From: Candidatus Gastranaerophilales bacterium
GTDB lineage: Bacteria > Cyanobacteriota > Vampirovibrionia > Gastranaerophilales > Gastranaerophilaceae
Assembly: GCA_947630045.1 (NCBI GenBank)
Contig: CANRGC010000001.1
Coordinates: forward strand, 102,282-166,281
Length of the DNA: 64,000 bases
Direction of reading: 5' to 3'
The notes below the pieces were generated by a model, which was not told where the DNA came from, made no database searches, and saw nothing but the letters and a program-made list of their open reading frames with translations. The number at the start of each line of letters is the position of its first letter. The stretch's first letter is position 1. A program made the translations under genes and the position numbers. This document shows positions 45,141 through 55,100 of the stretch, in pieces.

Positions 45141-45854
45141 ATGAAAAAAGGGTTTACTTTAGCTGAAATACTGATAACGCTTGCAATTATCGGTATTGTG
45201 GCGGCGCTAACAATTCCGTCTGTTATAAGCAACGCTCAGCAACAGGAATTTAAGACAGGCTTAAAAAAGGCTGTAACGGTTTTAAATCAAGCGATTACAA
45301 CAAATTTGGCGCTTGACGGAGACACACCGTATACAACAAAAGATAAGCTGGGTGATTTTCTTGCAAGGCATATGTCAGTTATAAAAGTAGAGAATGGACG
45401 TACCGAAAGAGGTGAGACCGGCGGAGGACCTATAAATAGTAGCAATCACGCATTTTACACAACTGACGGTATGCGCTTTGAAGTTGACGACAACAGAGAA
45501 AAGGGGGCAGGATATTCAAATTTCACCTTCTATGACCCGCCCGAAACTGAAAATGATGCAAAGTTTAATGACTCCGACAAATGTGAAAGCAGTGGCAGAA
45601 TTTGGAAATGCGGTTCATACGGACTTGCGACAAACCCGAACAATACAAAGTGTTCACCATGTATAGTTTTGGTTGACGTTAACGGAGATAAAAAACCTTC
45701 AAAACTCGGAACAAATTCCGCCGATGAAAAAAATTACGTTTGGACACAACCTGATGACGGCTATTTGACAGACATTTTTAACCTTATGGTAACCGAATCA
45801 AGGGTTATACCTTATGGAACAGTCGCTCAAAAAGCGATGTATGAGGAAAGATAG
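45141..45854 (+). CDS. Type IV pilin/pseudopilin-like protein, copy 2
   Basis: A 237-residue prepilin starting at the ATG at 45141 (AAAGG before it). An in-frame start 15 bases upstream would place five extra residues before the prepilin motif and is rejected. It shares the prepilin N-terminus and the C-terminal 'PDDGYLTDIFNLMVTESRVIPYG' block (in part) with its neighbours. The variable middle contains a unique Gly/Arg-rich 'GRTERGETGGGP' insert. The third and fourth Cys form 'CSPCIVL'. Same presumed role as copy 1. Confidence 0.86.
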   Translation: MKKGFTLAEILITLAIIGIVAALTIPSVISNAQQQEFKTGLKKAVTVLNQAITTNLALDGDTPYTTKDKLGDFLARHMSVIKVENGRTERGETGGGPINSSNHAFYTTDGMRFEVDDNREKGAGYSNFTFYDPPETENDAKFNDSDKCESSGRIWKCGSYGLATNPNNTKCSPCIVLVDVNGDKKPSKLGTNSADEKNYVWTQPDDGYLTDIFNLMVTESRVIPYGTVAQKAMYEER

Positions 45855-45942
45855 ACAATTCTGAATAAGAAAAACGTTTATCAATTTAAACGAATTTTAA
45901 TTTACAAATGTGTGGAACAATTAATCAACGAAAGGGTTAACA

Positions 45943-46659
45943 ATGAAAAAGGGGTTTACTTTGGCTGAAATATTGATAACGCTTGCAATTATCGGTATTG
46001 TGGCGGCGCTAACAATTCCGTCTGTTATAAGCAACGCTCAGCAACAGGAATTTAAGACAGGCTTAAAAAAGGCTGTAACGGTTTTAAATCAAGCGATTAC
46101 AACAAATTTGGCGCTTGACGGAGACACCCCGTATACAACAAAAGATAAGCTGGGTGATTTTCTTGCAAGGCATATGTCAGTTATAAAAATAAATAACTCT
46201 TCCCAAACAAATAAGGACGATAACATAATCATTGCCAATTATGCATTTTACACAACAGACGGTATGCGCTTTGAAATTGATGACGGCAGAGCCAAAGGAT
46301 TTGGATATCAAAAATTAACTTTTTATGATCCGCCCGAATCTGAAAAAGATGCAAAGTTTAACGACAGTGGTAATGGTTGTGACACCAGTAGCATTAATGG
46401 CTCTGTATGGAAATGCGGCTCATACGGGCTTGCAACAAACCCGAACAATACAAAGTGTTCACCATGTATAGTTTTGGTTGACGTTAACGGAGATAAAAAA
46501 CCTTCAAAATACGGAACAAATTCCGCCGATGAAAAAAATTACGTTTGGACACAACCTGATGACGGCTATTTGACAGACATTTTTAACCTTATGGTAACCG
46601 AATCAAGGGTTATACCTTATGGAACAGTCGCTCAAAAAGCGATGTATGAGGAAAGATAA
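45943..46659 (+). CDS. Type IV pilin/pseudopilin-like protein, copy 3
   Basis: A 238-residue prepilin with GAAAGGG before the ATG. It is a mosaic: the N-terminal third is like copy 2 ('TTKDKLGDFLARHMSVIK'), the following 'INNSS' and 'IANYAFYTTDGMRFEI' are like copy 1, and the C-terminal 'KCSPCIVLVDVNGDKKPSK' is like copy 2. There is no terminator between copies 2 and 3, so they probably share a transcript that ends at the hairpin downstream. Confidence 0.86.
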   Translation: MKKGFTLAEILITLAIIGIVAALTIPSVISNAQQQEFKTGLKKAVTVLNQAITTNLALDGDTPYTTKDKLGDFLARHMSVIKINNSSQTNKDDNIIIANYAFYTTDGMRFEIDDGRAKGFGYQKLTFYDPPESEKDAKFNDSGNGCDTSSINGSVWKCGSYGLATNPNNTKCSPCIVLVDVNGDKKPSKYGTNSADEKNYVWTQPDDGYLTDIFNLMVTESRVIPYGTVAQKAMYEER

Positions 46660-46680
46660 AAAAAATAATAAACACAAAGA

Positions 46681-46709
46681 AAAAACCCCTTCATATGAAG
46701 GGGTTTTTT
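46681..46709. terminator. Terminator after the pseudopilin array
   Basis: A near-perfect palindrome AACCCCTTCATATGAAGGGGTT with A and T runs on the two sides. It can serve the array and the converging secreted-protein gene. Confidence 0.88.
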
Positions 46710-46724
46710 AAAACTTAAAATAAT

Positions 46725-47144
46725 CTATTCCGATACCGATTTTTTCAAATTTGTAAAATCGAGAGCGTTATTTTTTCTGATTTGTTCAGGCGTTTCAATA
46801 ACATTTCTTTTAATTGTTTGAATGTTTTGTTTCGTTGAATCAACGGCATCTTTAATTTCTTGTTTTTTCGCATCATTTTGTTTTTTCATTTCGGCTCTTT
46901 TTTGAGCTTGTTTTGCCTGTTGTTCTTCATAAGCCTGTTTCTTTTCATTAATTTTTGTTTGAACCGCTTCTCTTTGTTGTTCAAGAGTTTGTTTTCCCGC
47001 TCTTATGTCAGCTTCCTGTTGCAATTTTGCTCTGTCAATTGCTTCCGTAAAAGGAACAAATTCCTTTGTCGTTGTGGTGGTAACTTCTGCCATTGCAGGA
47101 ACACAAAGACCTGCCAAAACTAAAAGTAATAAAAATTTTTTCAT
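46725..47144 (-). CDS. Secreted coiled-coil protein
   Basis: This 139-residue protein has a clear Sec signal peptide ('KKFLLLLVLAGLCVPAMA', cleavage after Ala-Met-Ala). The mature part is almost entirely a Gln/Lys/Glu-rich helix (about residues 35-120), likely a long coiled coil in the periplasm, somewhat like OmpH/Skp in composition, though no specific match is claimed. It lies 34 bases downstream of secG on the same strand. Function unknown. Confidence 0.75.
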   Translation of the reverse strand: MKKFLLLLVLAGLCVPAMAEVTTTTTKEFVPFTEAIDRAKLQQEADIRAGKQTLEQQREAVQTKINEKKQAYEEQQAKQAQKRAEMKKQNDAKKQEIKDAVDSTKQNIQTIKRNVIETPEQIRKNNALDFTNLKKSVSE

Positions 47145-47178
47145 ATCTCATCCCCCTTTTATAACTTGAAAAAATTTA

Positions 47179-47406
47179 TTATTTAATAATTCCCAAACCT
47201 AAAACCATGGTTAAAATTATAAAAATTCCGCCGACTATATAGGTAACTTTGTTTAACCCTTTTTCTGCCGTTTTTTGAGAGGCAAAAAGCTGGCTTGCAG
47301 AGCCCATCATTCCGCCCATTCCGTCCCCTTTCGGAGAGTGAAGCAAAACAAGAAGAATTAAAAACAAACCTGATAAAATTTGAATGCCGTATAAAAATTG
47401 AATCAT
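47179..47406 (-). CDS. secG: Protein translocase subunit SecG
   Basis: This 75-residue SecG is a small partner of SecYE in the inner membrane. It has two membrane segments (about 4-22 and 52-72) joined by the typical 'LLHSPKGDGMGGMMGSAS' loop with the Gly/Met cluster. AAGGAG precedes the ATG. The neighbours are a secreted protein and nfo. Confidence 0.92.
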   Translation of the reverse strand: MIQFLYGIQILSGLFLILLVLLHSPKGDGMGGMMGSASQLFASQKTAEKGLNKVTYIVGGIFIILTMVLGLGIIK

Positions 47407-47453
47407 AATTTCTCCTTTTTCTTCTTTTTAGCATGAAAGAAGGTTAAAAGCAA

Positions 47454-48266
47454 TTATAAGCTTTTATAATAATCTGACAAAAGTTTGCAATCTTGTTCAA
47501 TATTCGGGCTTTCGCAAACAATGACCCCTTTTATATCAAAATCTTTAAATGCTTTCAGCAATTCCTTATAATTAAATTCGCTTTCATCCAAGTTCAAATG
47601 TTGTTTTTCGCCTTTTTTAGTAAATTCAATTCCCGCAATATGGGCATGAAAATTTTTTAAGGCGTTATCTCCAAGAGCGTTTCCTATCTTTTCAAAAATT
47701 CTTGCAAACTCGTTATATGTATTATTTGCGCCGATTTCTCTTGCATAAATATGAGAAAAATCTACACAGGGAAGCACTTTTTCAAATTCTTTAGAGAGTT
47801 TTATAATTTCATCAATATCGCCCCACTGGGTCTTTTTGCCCGTTGTTTCGGGGCGCACCCAAATATCGGTGTTTGATAATTCGGAAAAAATTTTTTCATT
47901 TCCTTCTTTTACTTTTTTATAAACAAACTCAGGCTCCATATCCATATAAAACGCAGCATGATAAGTGATTGAATACGCCCCCAAAGACTTTGCAACTTTA
48001 GCCGTCTCAATTATTCTTTGGATACTCGCCTCAATTTTCTCTTCTTCTTTAGAATTTAAATTAATATAAAAAGGCGCATGAGCCGTTAAAATAAGGTTAT
48101 TTTTGTTATTTACGATAAATTCTTTTGATTTATCCGAAATTCTAACCCCGTGAACAAATTCAAGCTCAAGCCCGTCAAGCCCCATTTCATTGAGTGTTTC
48201 AAACCCTGATTTATAATCTTTTGCCGACAAGGGAATTCCCGCCGTTAAAAAATTTAATTTATCCAT
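47454..48266 (-). CDS. Deoxyribonuclease IV-like TIM-barrel protein (AP endonuclease 2 family)
   Basis: A 270-residue TIM barrel of the Nfo/xylose-isomerase superfamily. 'LTAHAPFYINLNS' and 'SITYHAAFY' provide metal-binding His, 'VRPETTGKKTQWGD' is close to the Nfo 'LET.AGQG' block with Glu, and 'CVDFSHIYARE' and 'HAHIAG' supply further Asp/His ligands. Endonuclease IV cuts abasic sites in DNA repair. The motifs are slightly off those of canonical Nfo, so a sugar isomerase/epimerase of the same fold remains possible. 157 bases with no clear signal separate it from the HD-domain gene. Confidence 0.75.
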   Translation of the reverse strand: MDKLNFLTAGIPLSAKDYKSGFETLNEMGLDGLELEFVHGVRISDKSKEFIVNNKNNLILTAHAPFYINLNSKEEEKIEASIQRIIETAKVAKSLGAYSITYHAAFYMDMEPEFVYKKVKEGNEKIFSELSNTDIWVRPETTGKKTQWGDIDEIIKLSKEFEKVLPCVDFSHIYAREIGANNTYNEFARIFEKIGNALGDNALKNFHAHIAGIEFTKKGEKQHLNLDESEFNYKELLKAFKDFDIKGVIVCESPNIEQDCKLLSDYYKSL

Positions 48267-48423
48267 AGCCTTATCAATTTCTTTATACTATTAAAGTATA
48301 AAATTTAAATCTGATTTTGTCGACAAAAAGTTATTTTATTATGTTTTGTTACAAAAAAGGCAAATAAGTAAAGATTTTTAAAGAAATTGTCGAAATAATG
48401 AATGAAGGTTAAAAGGGATTATT

Positions 48424-51400
48424 TTGGAACTTAACGGAAACATAAATATTAATAATATACATCAGGAAAGTCTTCGGGCTCAAAACATGCCTGAAAAAAA
48501 GGCTGCACCTTCTTTTTCAAACGAACAAAAAGAATGCAAAAAAGCGCCAAACAACCCGAATTACTGGCAAAGTCTTGTTTTTAAGGGAAATCAAAATAAA
48601 CCCGTAATTGATGATGAATTGGCTCAAACAATAGGGCTTAAAAAAGACAGACTTGAAAGAACGCTTATTGAGAAATGCCGGTTTACTTTTGAAGATTTAT
48701 CAAAATTAAAAACCCTTTTAAATGAAGGAAAAATAAGCCCGACAAGCGCAAAAAGGTTGATAGATGAAGGCGCAAAATATTATGATGAAAAAACTTTAAA
48801 GGCGGTTCCTTCAATAATTTCAAAACTTTCGGAATTTGCCGAAGCTGACGACAAAAATTCTCTTAAATATTTTGACATCTTATTGAATGAGAAATTGTTC
48901 GGTACATTAAATGCAAGTGAAATAGAAAAATATGTTTTTGAAAACAGTCTTGCAAAGGGGAATATCATGGAATTTATGATAAATTCCTCAAAAGAGGACG
49001 GAACGACAAGACCGTTGTTTTCAAACCCGACATTTTTTGATAAAGAACTCGGGAATTTTATAACTGAAGAAAATGCAGAGTCGATTAAAGAGTTTGCAAA
49101 AGAAGTTGCAATTGAAAAAGAAATGTCCCCTTCAGAATCTATCAGGTGGGCATATGTTTACACAAACCCATATACGCACGCTTTTGATAAAGAGCTTTAT
49201 AATATGGAAAAAGAACTGAATTCAACATATAATAAAGATTTTGGCGGATTTTCTTCCGAAGTTAAGTCTTTTTTGCCTTTGCTTGTAAACGGAAAAACCA
49301 AAAAAATAGACAATGATTTGGTTGACCTTTTGAAAGAAATATATTTTGAACCACGCAAGGCAATGTTTGAATATGACGGAACTCCTTCAACTTCAAGGCA
49401 TTCACGCAAGAAAATACCCTGTGTTATTGATTCAATTGCGGCAAAAGATATGCTTGAAGCCGCAAAAGATGCTCAGGGCGTTCCAAACAAGAAAAATATT
49501 AAACTTGTTAAAGCTTGTTGCAAAAATAATGACATTTTTGAACGGGATATTGAATCTCTCCCTTTATTTAAAAATAATGAGGGAATTATAGACAAAAAAC
49601 TTTATGAGCAATGGATTCATCTTAGAAAAAACGGAGCATTCAAGCCAATTGGCTTTGCAAAAGCCAACTTGGAATTCGGACAGAAAAAAGCCAAAGAAAT
49701 TAAAAATAAACTTCAAGAAATGCTTGGCAGCGAAAGCGAAGCTGTAAACAGCATGGAAACATATTTAGATTACTGTCTTGATGAAAACGGAAATGAAAAT
49801 AAAGAAAATATTGAATTTTTAGAGAAAATCGTGCCTTACTTAAATAAAACTCTTGGGCTTTCACCTGAGCTTTTTAAGCTTCCGAAGACAGATGAAGTTA
49901 TTAATACGATTGCGCAAGTTTCCGATAATATATCAGGAATCGGAGCATATGAAGATAAACCCCTTTTTGAATTTATAAAAACCTATTCCGACGAAAACGG
50001 AAAAATAGACCCTTTTGCAAAAGAAAAACTTTTAAAATATTGTACAAAAAATTGTCAGCCTGACTGTTTTACCGATATTTTTTCAAGATGTATAACGGAT
50101 GATAATAATTTTAAAAACAATTTTGATGAAAACCTTTTCAACCAAATGACGTCAATTTATGACACAAAAAGCAATCTTTCAAATCTCGTATTCCCGTTGC
50201 AATTGAAAGAAATAATAAAAGATAAAAACAGCGAAATTCCAAATTCACTTTCCCTGAAATCAAAACTTGCTCTTTTAAACGCTTTAAACCTAGCCTTGAG
50301 CAAGCCTGAAGGAATTTATGACGCAGAGTTGATTAAATCTATAGCTTCTTCAATTGAAAGCAGCATTTCACCCGACAACATTCTTGTGCCGGTTGATAAA
50401 GAAAATATAGTTAATTTTATAAGTTCTGTTGGCGCAAATAAAAAGACAGACAAAGAAAACTTTACACAGTTTGAAAAAACAATGATAAATTCCATTCCGC
50501 TTTTAAAAGAAATGAAAGACGGAATTAAAATATCTTATTCAAGAGATGAGTTTTTAAACGACTTATCAAAAGTTTGTAACAGCGATGAAAAAATTAAAAC
50601 TCTATCTCGAAAAACGGGAATTGAACCGATTTGCGAAAATGGCAGGATAACAGGATATAACGGAATTATAACCCTTGATTCGCTTGATTGTGATGATGAA
50701 TTTGAAAACAAAGTTTACGAGCTTTGTCACAAGTTTCTTTTTGAAAACGAAGCTCAAAGCGGAAACAAAGATTTAGACAAAGAAATCAACACGATTATAA
50801 AAGCGGCGCCTGAATTTATTAATACGATAGGCAAAAAACAACATGGAACTCATGGATATTCTCTTGATATTCATCAGCTTCTTGTGCTTGCAAATTCGAT
50901 TAATAACCCCGATTATCAAAAATTAAACAATGTTGACAAAACAATGCTTAAGACAGCTTGCATATTCCACGATATTTCAAAACAAGAAAATGCTGTTGAC
51001 AAGGGACACCAGAATTCTTCGGCGATTTATGCAAAAAATATAGTCAATAAACTTTATAAAAACCCCGAAACAAAAGATAGAATTTATGACCTTATTAAAA
51101 ACCACCACTGGTTGGAAGAATATTCCAATTCGGGCATGCCGGAAAAGTTTGCCTTTAAATTCAGAAGGCCGAACGATTTTGAAATTGCAAAAATTATGGC
51201 AAAATCTGATTTAATGTCCGTCAGCGACTCATTTTATCTCAGGTTAAAAGACGCACTTGATGAATATAAGCTAAAACCGATTGAAGAAAAATTAACGGAG
51301 ATGTATTCAAGCGGCAATGCGATTTTTTCAGATTATCCTTTATCGGAAGCAAAATTACAAAATTGCAAAGAAACTCTTGACGGAGTTGATTATAAGGTTA

Positions 51401-52125
51401 TAAATTTCCATAAAATTTCAAACAGCGAAGACATGGAAAATTACGGTTTTGAATTCGGCAAAAGAAAAAAAGATTTGAGATTTTTGGTTCATATGGTTCC
51501 GGATGAAAGTATAAAAAACAGTCTGAATCTTGTTAAAATGTTATCCAACACTTCAAACGAAGGAGTTCTTTCGGAATCTTTAATTTCGCTTGACTCTAAC
51601 AGAACTTATTGCAACAGAAAATACGGGCTGTTGTTATCTCAAATTAACACCAATATAATTAATACATCAAAAAGCAATCAGGGTTCGGGCACGGAAAAGA
51701 AAACCGATCAAGCAATAGAATTAATATTTAACACTTATCCTAATTCCGCCTCAAAGGAAAATAGAGGATATTTCAAAGAGAACCTATTAAAAAATTTGGA
51801 AATAGATGAAAATTCGGTTACAAGTAAAGATTTTGCCGATTTTTACAGAGAAAATATCGCAAACAAAAGAACAATATCTCAGATTATTCCTTCAAAAGAA
51901 TATAAACTCGGGAAACATCTTATTAAAGGCGAAAAGCTTATAGCTGCGCTCAAAAAATATCAAGACAACGACGTTTTAACTAATATGAGCGACTTTCACA
52001 ACGAAATTGTCGGCTATGCGCCCAAGATTAAAGGGGTTATAGCGAAAGAAAACGAGTTAAAAGATGTTCCGAAAGAGCTCTTGGACTTTGCGCAAAAAAA
52101 TAATTTGCCAATCGTTTTAATATAA
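48424..52125 (+). CDS. Giant HD-domain protein (1233 aa)
   Basis: The start is TTG with GGGA six bases upstream; an in-frame ATG lies 21 codons later. No signal peptide. The N-terminus is Asn-rich with 'YWQSLVFKGNQN' (about 47-58), followed by some 750 mostly helical residues of unknown kind. An HD phosphohydrolase core lies at about 825-925: His849-Asp850 in 'IFHDISK', His862 in 'GHQNSS', His894-His895 in 'NHHWLE', a later Asp in 'KSDLMS', plus a possible first His in 'DIHQLL'. These are all the ligands of HD-type nucleotide or phosphodiester hydrolases. A further C-terminal module (about 985-1233, 'GVLSESLIS', 'NRKYGLLLS') is shared with the next gene. Target nucleotide unknown. Confidence 0.8.
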   Translation: MELNGNININNIHQESLRAQNMPEKKAAPSFSNEQKECKKAPNNPNYWQSLVFKGNQNKPVIDDELAQTIGLKKDRLERTLIEKCRFTFEDLSKLKTLLNEGKISPTSAKRLIDEGAKYYDEKTLKAVPSIISKLSEFAEADDKNSLKYFDILLNEKLFGTLNASEIEKYVFENSLAKGNIMEFMINSSKEDGTTRPLFSNPTFFDKELGNFITEENAESIKEFAKEVAIEKEMSPSESIRWAYVYTNPYTHAFDKELYNMEKELNSTYNKDFGGFSSEVKSFLPLLVNGKTKKIDNDLVDLLKEIYFEPRKAMFEYDGTPSTSRHSRKKIPCVIDSIAAKDMLEAAKDAQGVPNKKNIKLVKACCKNNDIFERDIESLPLFKNNEGIIDKKLYEQWIHLRKNGAFKPIGFAKANLEFGQKKAKEIKNKLQEMLGSESEAVNSMETYLDYCLDENGNENKENIEFLEKIVPYLNKTLGLSPELFKLPKTDEVINTIAQVSDNISGIGAYEDKPLFEFIKTYSDENGKIDPFAKEKLLKYCTKNCQPDCFTDIFSRCITDDNNFKNNFDENLFNQMTSIYDTKSNLSNLVFPLQLKEIIKDKNSEIPNSLSLKSKLALLNALNLALSKPEGIYDAELIKSIASSIESSISPDNILVPVDKENIVNFISSVGANKKTDKENFTQFEKTMINSIPLLKEMKDGIKISYSRDEFLNDLSKVCNSDEKIKTLSRKTGIEPICENGRITGYNGIITLDSLDCDDEFENKVYELCHKFLFENEAQSGNKDLDKEINTIIKAAPEFINTIGKKQHGTHGYSLDIHQLLVLANSINNPDYQKLNNVDKTMLKTACIFHDISKQENAVDKGHQNSSAIYAKNIVNKLYKNPETKDRIYDLIKNHHWLEEYSNSGMPEKFAFKFRRPNDFEIAKIMAKSDLMSVSDSFYLRLKDALDEYKLKPIEEKLTEMYSSGNAIFSDYPLSEAKLQNCKETLDGVDYKVINFHKISNSEDMENYGFEFGKRKKDLRFLVHMVPDESIKNSLNLVKMLSNTSNEGVLSESLISLDSNRTYCNRKYGLLLSQINTNIINTSKSNQGSGTEKKTDQAIELIFNTYPNSASKENRGYFKENLLKNLEIDENSVTSKDFADFYRENIANKRTISQIIPSKEYKLGKHLIKGEKLIAALKKYQDNDVLTNMSDFHNEIVGYAPKIKGVIAKENELKDVPKELLDFAQKNNLPIVLI

Positions 52126-52152
52126 CAAACAGTTTTTGTTATATTAAACATT

Positions 52153-55100
52153 ATGAGAGTTAAAAGCATTCAAACAAATTTTCCAAAAACCTCTTTTGGA
52201 ATAAATAATAAGAATAAGCCTTTTATAAACTATGAAGTTAGACAAACGGAAAATTATCTTCCGAATTTTCCTTCATATTTAAAAGATGTCTCTTTTTTCG
52301 GTAAAAAAAATTCATACAAAGGTTCTTGCCCTTATTTTATAAACCCGAAAACGGGAAATTCAGACCCCAAACTGAAAGAGTTGAAAGAAAGACTGGATAA
52401 TAAATATAAAAAGGCGGGAAATTACTATCCGAAACAAGAAGTGTCGGATATTTTGCCGATTTTTATAAATAAAAATACGGGCGAGATTGAAGAAAAATGT
52501 GTTAATTTTATTGAAAAATATTATCTGAAACCGCTTTATAAAACCCGTGAAGGAAGGTTTCTCGGGGCTTTGAGAGAATATATTCCCAAATATGAAAATA
52601 TTAAATTGATTGACAATTATTACCCTTCAATGGCGGGGACATTAAATTTATTGAGGGATAAGAAGGGAAATTATTCAAAAGAAAATGAACTTTGTTTAAA
52701 AAAGGTCTTTGAAAGCAAAGACGGCTATTCTTTTATTCCTGTCTCAGCTGAGGGGTTTCCGTTAAATATGATTAGAAATAAAGAAGGAATAATTGATAAA
52801 GAAAAGTTTGATTGTCTTGAAAAAAGATTGGGCGATTTTTACGGTTCTTCGGGAGCAAAAAATTATATTGACGTTATAAACAGCCTTGGTGCAAAAAAGG
52901 CGGATTTTTTCTATCAAACTTGCAAAGATTTATATGAAGATGAAAAAGCAATTTCAAGGGATATTAAATTTTACAGAAATTTTGTGTTTGATTTTAAAGG
53001 AAACGAAATTAAAGGAAGAATGAAAAAATTAAAAGAGCTTGCACCGTTTTTTGAGTCAGGAAACTGGTGTGAAGCGCTTTTTCCGATTTTGTTTGACAAA
53101 AAGAGTACAGATTTATTGTGCGGACTATATGGCGGTGAAAGAAAGCTTTCCATGGAAGATGTTTTTTCTCTCAAACGTTGCATAAAAGGAAACACAACCG
53201 ATGACTTTTACACGGACAAATTAAAAAGGGCTGTTCAAGACGGAAACAGCGTTGCAAATTCGATTGATCTTGCAGATTATATATATAAAAATTCTTCAAT
53301 AAAACCTGAGCAAAAAGACGACTTTTTCAGAGGAATAAGCTTAATCACGGGAAGCGGAAACAACGAATTAAAAAGACAGAGCGAAAATGCCGCAAAAATT
53401 TTATCGGGAGAAAATAACTTCTCTGACGTTGACTATTCAATTAAAAAAGAAATTGTTAGCTCGTTTTATCGAATTTCAAGCGATAAAGACAAAAACGCTT
53501 TAGATATAATGTTTCCCATTATTAAAAAATTGGAAGCAAATCTTGCTTACAGAAATTTTGTTATAGAAAAAGACGAAAATTCAACAAACAACTTTAAACG
53601 CACGGTTTTAAACTCAAAAAAAGAAACTGCGGAAGGATTTTCAACTTTTGACAGTGTGATAAAAAATTCCAAAGACGACTTTTTGAATATGCAAAACGGT
53701 CTTAAGCTCAAATATTCAAGGGAAGAATTTTTAAAAGATTTAAACGATTTTTTTAAAGATAAAAGCCCAAAAATAAAAGAGGCTGCCGCACAGAAATTAA
53801 ATGTTTTATTTGAAGATGAAAATGGTGAAATTAAAGATTATAACGGGCTTATAAACTTACAAAATTTAAACGGAAAAAATAAGTTTGAAGAAACGCCGGA
53901 TGATATAATAAATAAATTTTTTCTTGAAAATGAGGTTCAAACAGGCAATCTTGAATTGGATGAACAGCTTAATCGCTTAATTGACGGGGCGCCCGAATTT
54001 ATAAATATAATCGGCAAAAAAGATGAAAACGGCAACCCTCTTGATATAAAACAGCTTTTAATTCTTCAAGCGGTTTTGTCTGATAGGGAATATGAAAAAT
54101 TAAAACCCGCTGACAGAGCAATCGTAAAAATGTCTGCCCTTTTTTCCCAGCTTTCTTCAACAAAAGGGCTGAATTCAGATGAAAAAGACTTTTTGTCGGG
54201 CTTTTATTCAAAAGAAATTTCAAGAAAATTTATAAAAAATAAAAAGACGCTTTCAAGAATTAACCACCTTTGTGCAAATTATAAAAAGCTGAATAAGCCT
54301 TTTAACAACGAAAAAGAGCTTCAAAAAATTGCTTTTGAGTTTAGATATCCAAACGATTTTGAAATGGCAAAAATTTTATTAAGGGCGGATAAAAACACAA
54401 AGATAAACCCCGATAAAAAAGTCCTTAACTCCATACAAAACTATCTGAATTATTTATATTCAACAGGCTGCGCCGTTTTTTCCGATTATCCGACTTTAAA
54501 AAAAGATGATAAAAGGTTTGATGTTATATATGAAGGAAAAAAATACAGAGTTATAGATTTTAATAATATAAATGAAAATGAAAACATGAAAAACCGGGGA
54601 TTTCGCCCCAATGTCACAAAAAATGAACTTTATTTCCTTGTTCATATGGTTCCTCAATCATATTTTACGGACGAATATGAAAACCTGAAAACCGTCTTGG
54701 GTTCGCCTGATGAAGGTGTTTTATCGGAATCATTAATAACGCCGAAATATCAAACTACACTTATGAACAGAAAATACGGATTTTTACTTTCGCATTCAAA
54801 TCTTGACATAGTTAACACAAAAGATTCTGACCTTCACTCGGGAAACAAAAAAGATAAAAATGTTGCTACAGAACAAATTTTCGGCGACAAAAACCAAGAC
54901 AGAAAAAATTATAAAAGGGCGCTTTTGGAAAAGCTTAAAATATCAAAAGATATACCGGATACAGAATTTGCAAAATTTTATAAAACAAATATTGCTTCAA
55001 AAACTTCAATTACCCAAATTAACCCGAATAAAGAATTTGAACTTTACGGAAAAACTTTTAGCGGAGAAGAATTAAAAGAAGCAATTTTAGAATATCAAAA

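Larger units (their letters stand above)
44250..46659 (+). repeat. Three tandem pseudopilin paralogues with conserved ends and variable middle
   Basis: Copies at 44250-44969, 45141-45854 and 45943-46659 are near-identical at DNA level over the first 230 or so bases and the last 230 or so, while the centre differs in length and sequence. Copy 3 matches copy 2 up to 'HMSVIK' and copy 1 directly after it ('INNSS', 'IANYAFYTTDGMRFEI'). Confidence 0.85.

Noticed and set aside
44250..46659. Assembly duplication of one pseudopilin gene
   Set aside because: The centres and intergenic regions differ clearly between copies, and only copy 1 has its own terminator.
47454..48266. Firm naming as nfo
   Set aside because: The metal-site motifs fit the fold but deviate slightly from canonical endonuclease IV, so the gene symbol was withheld.
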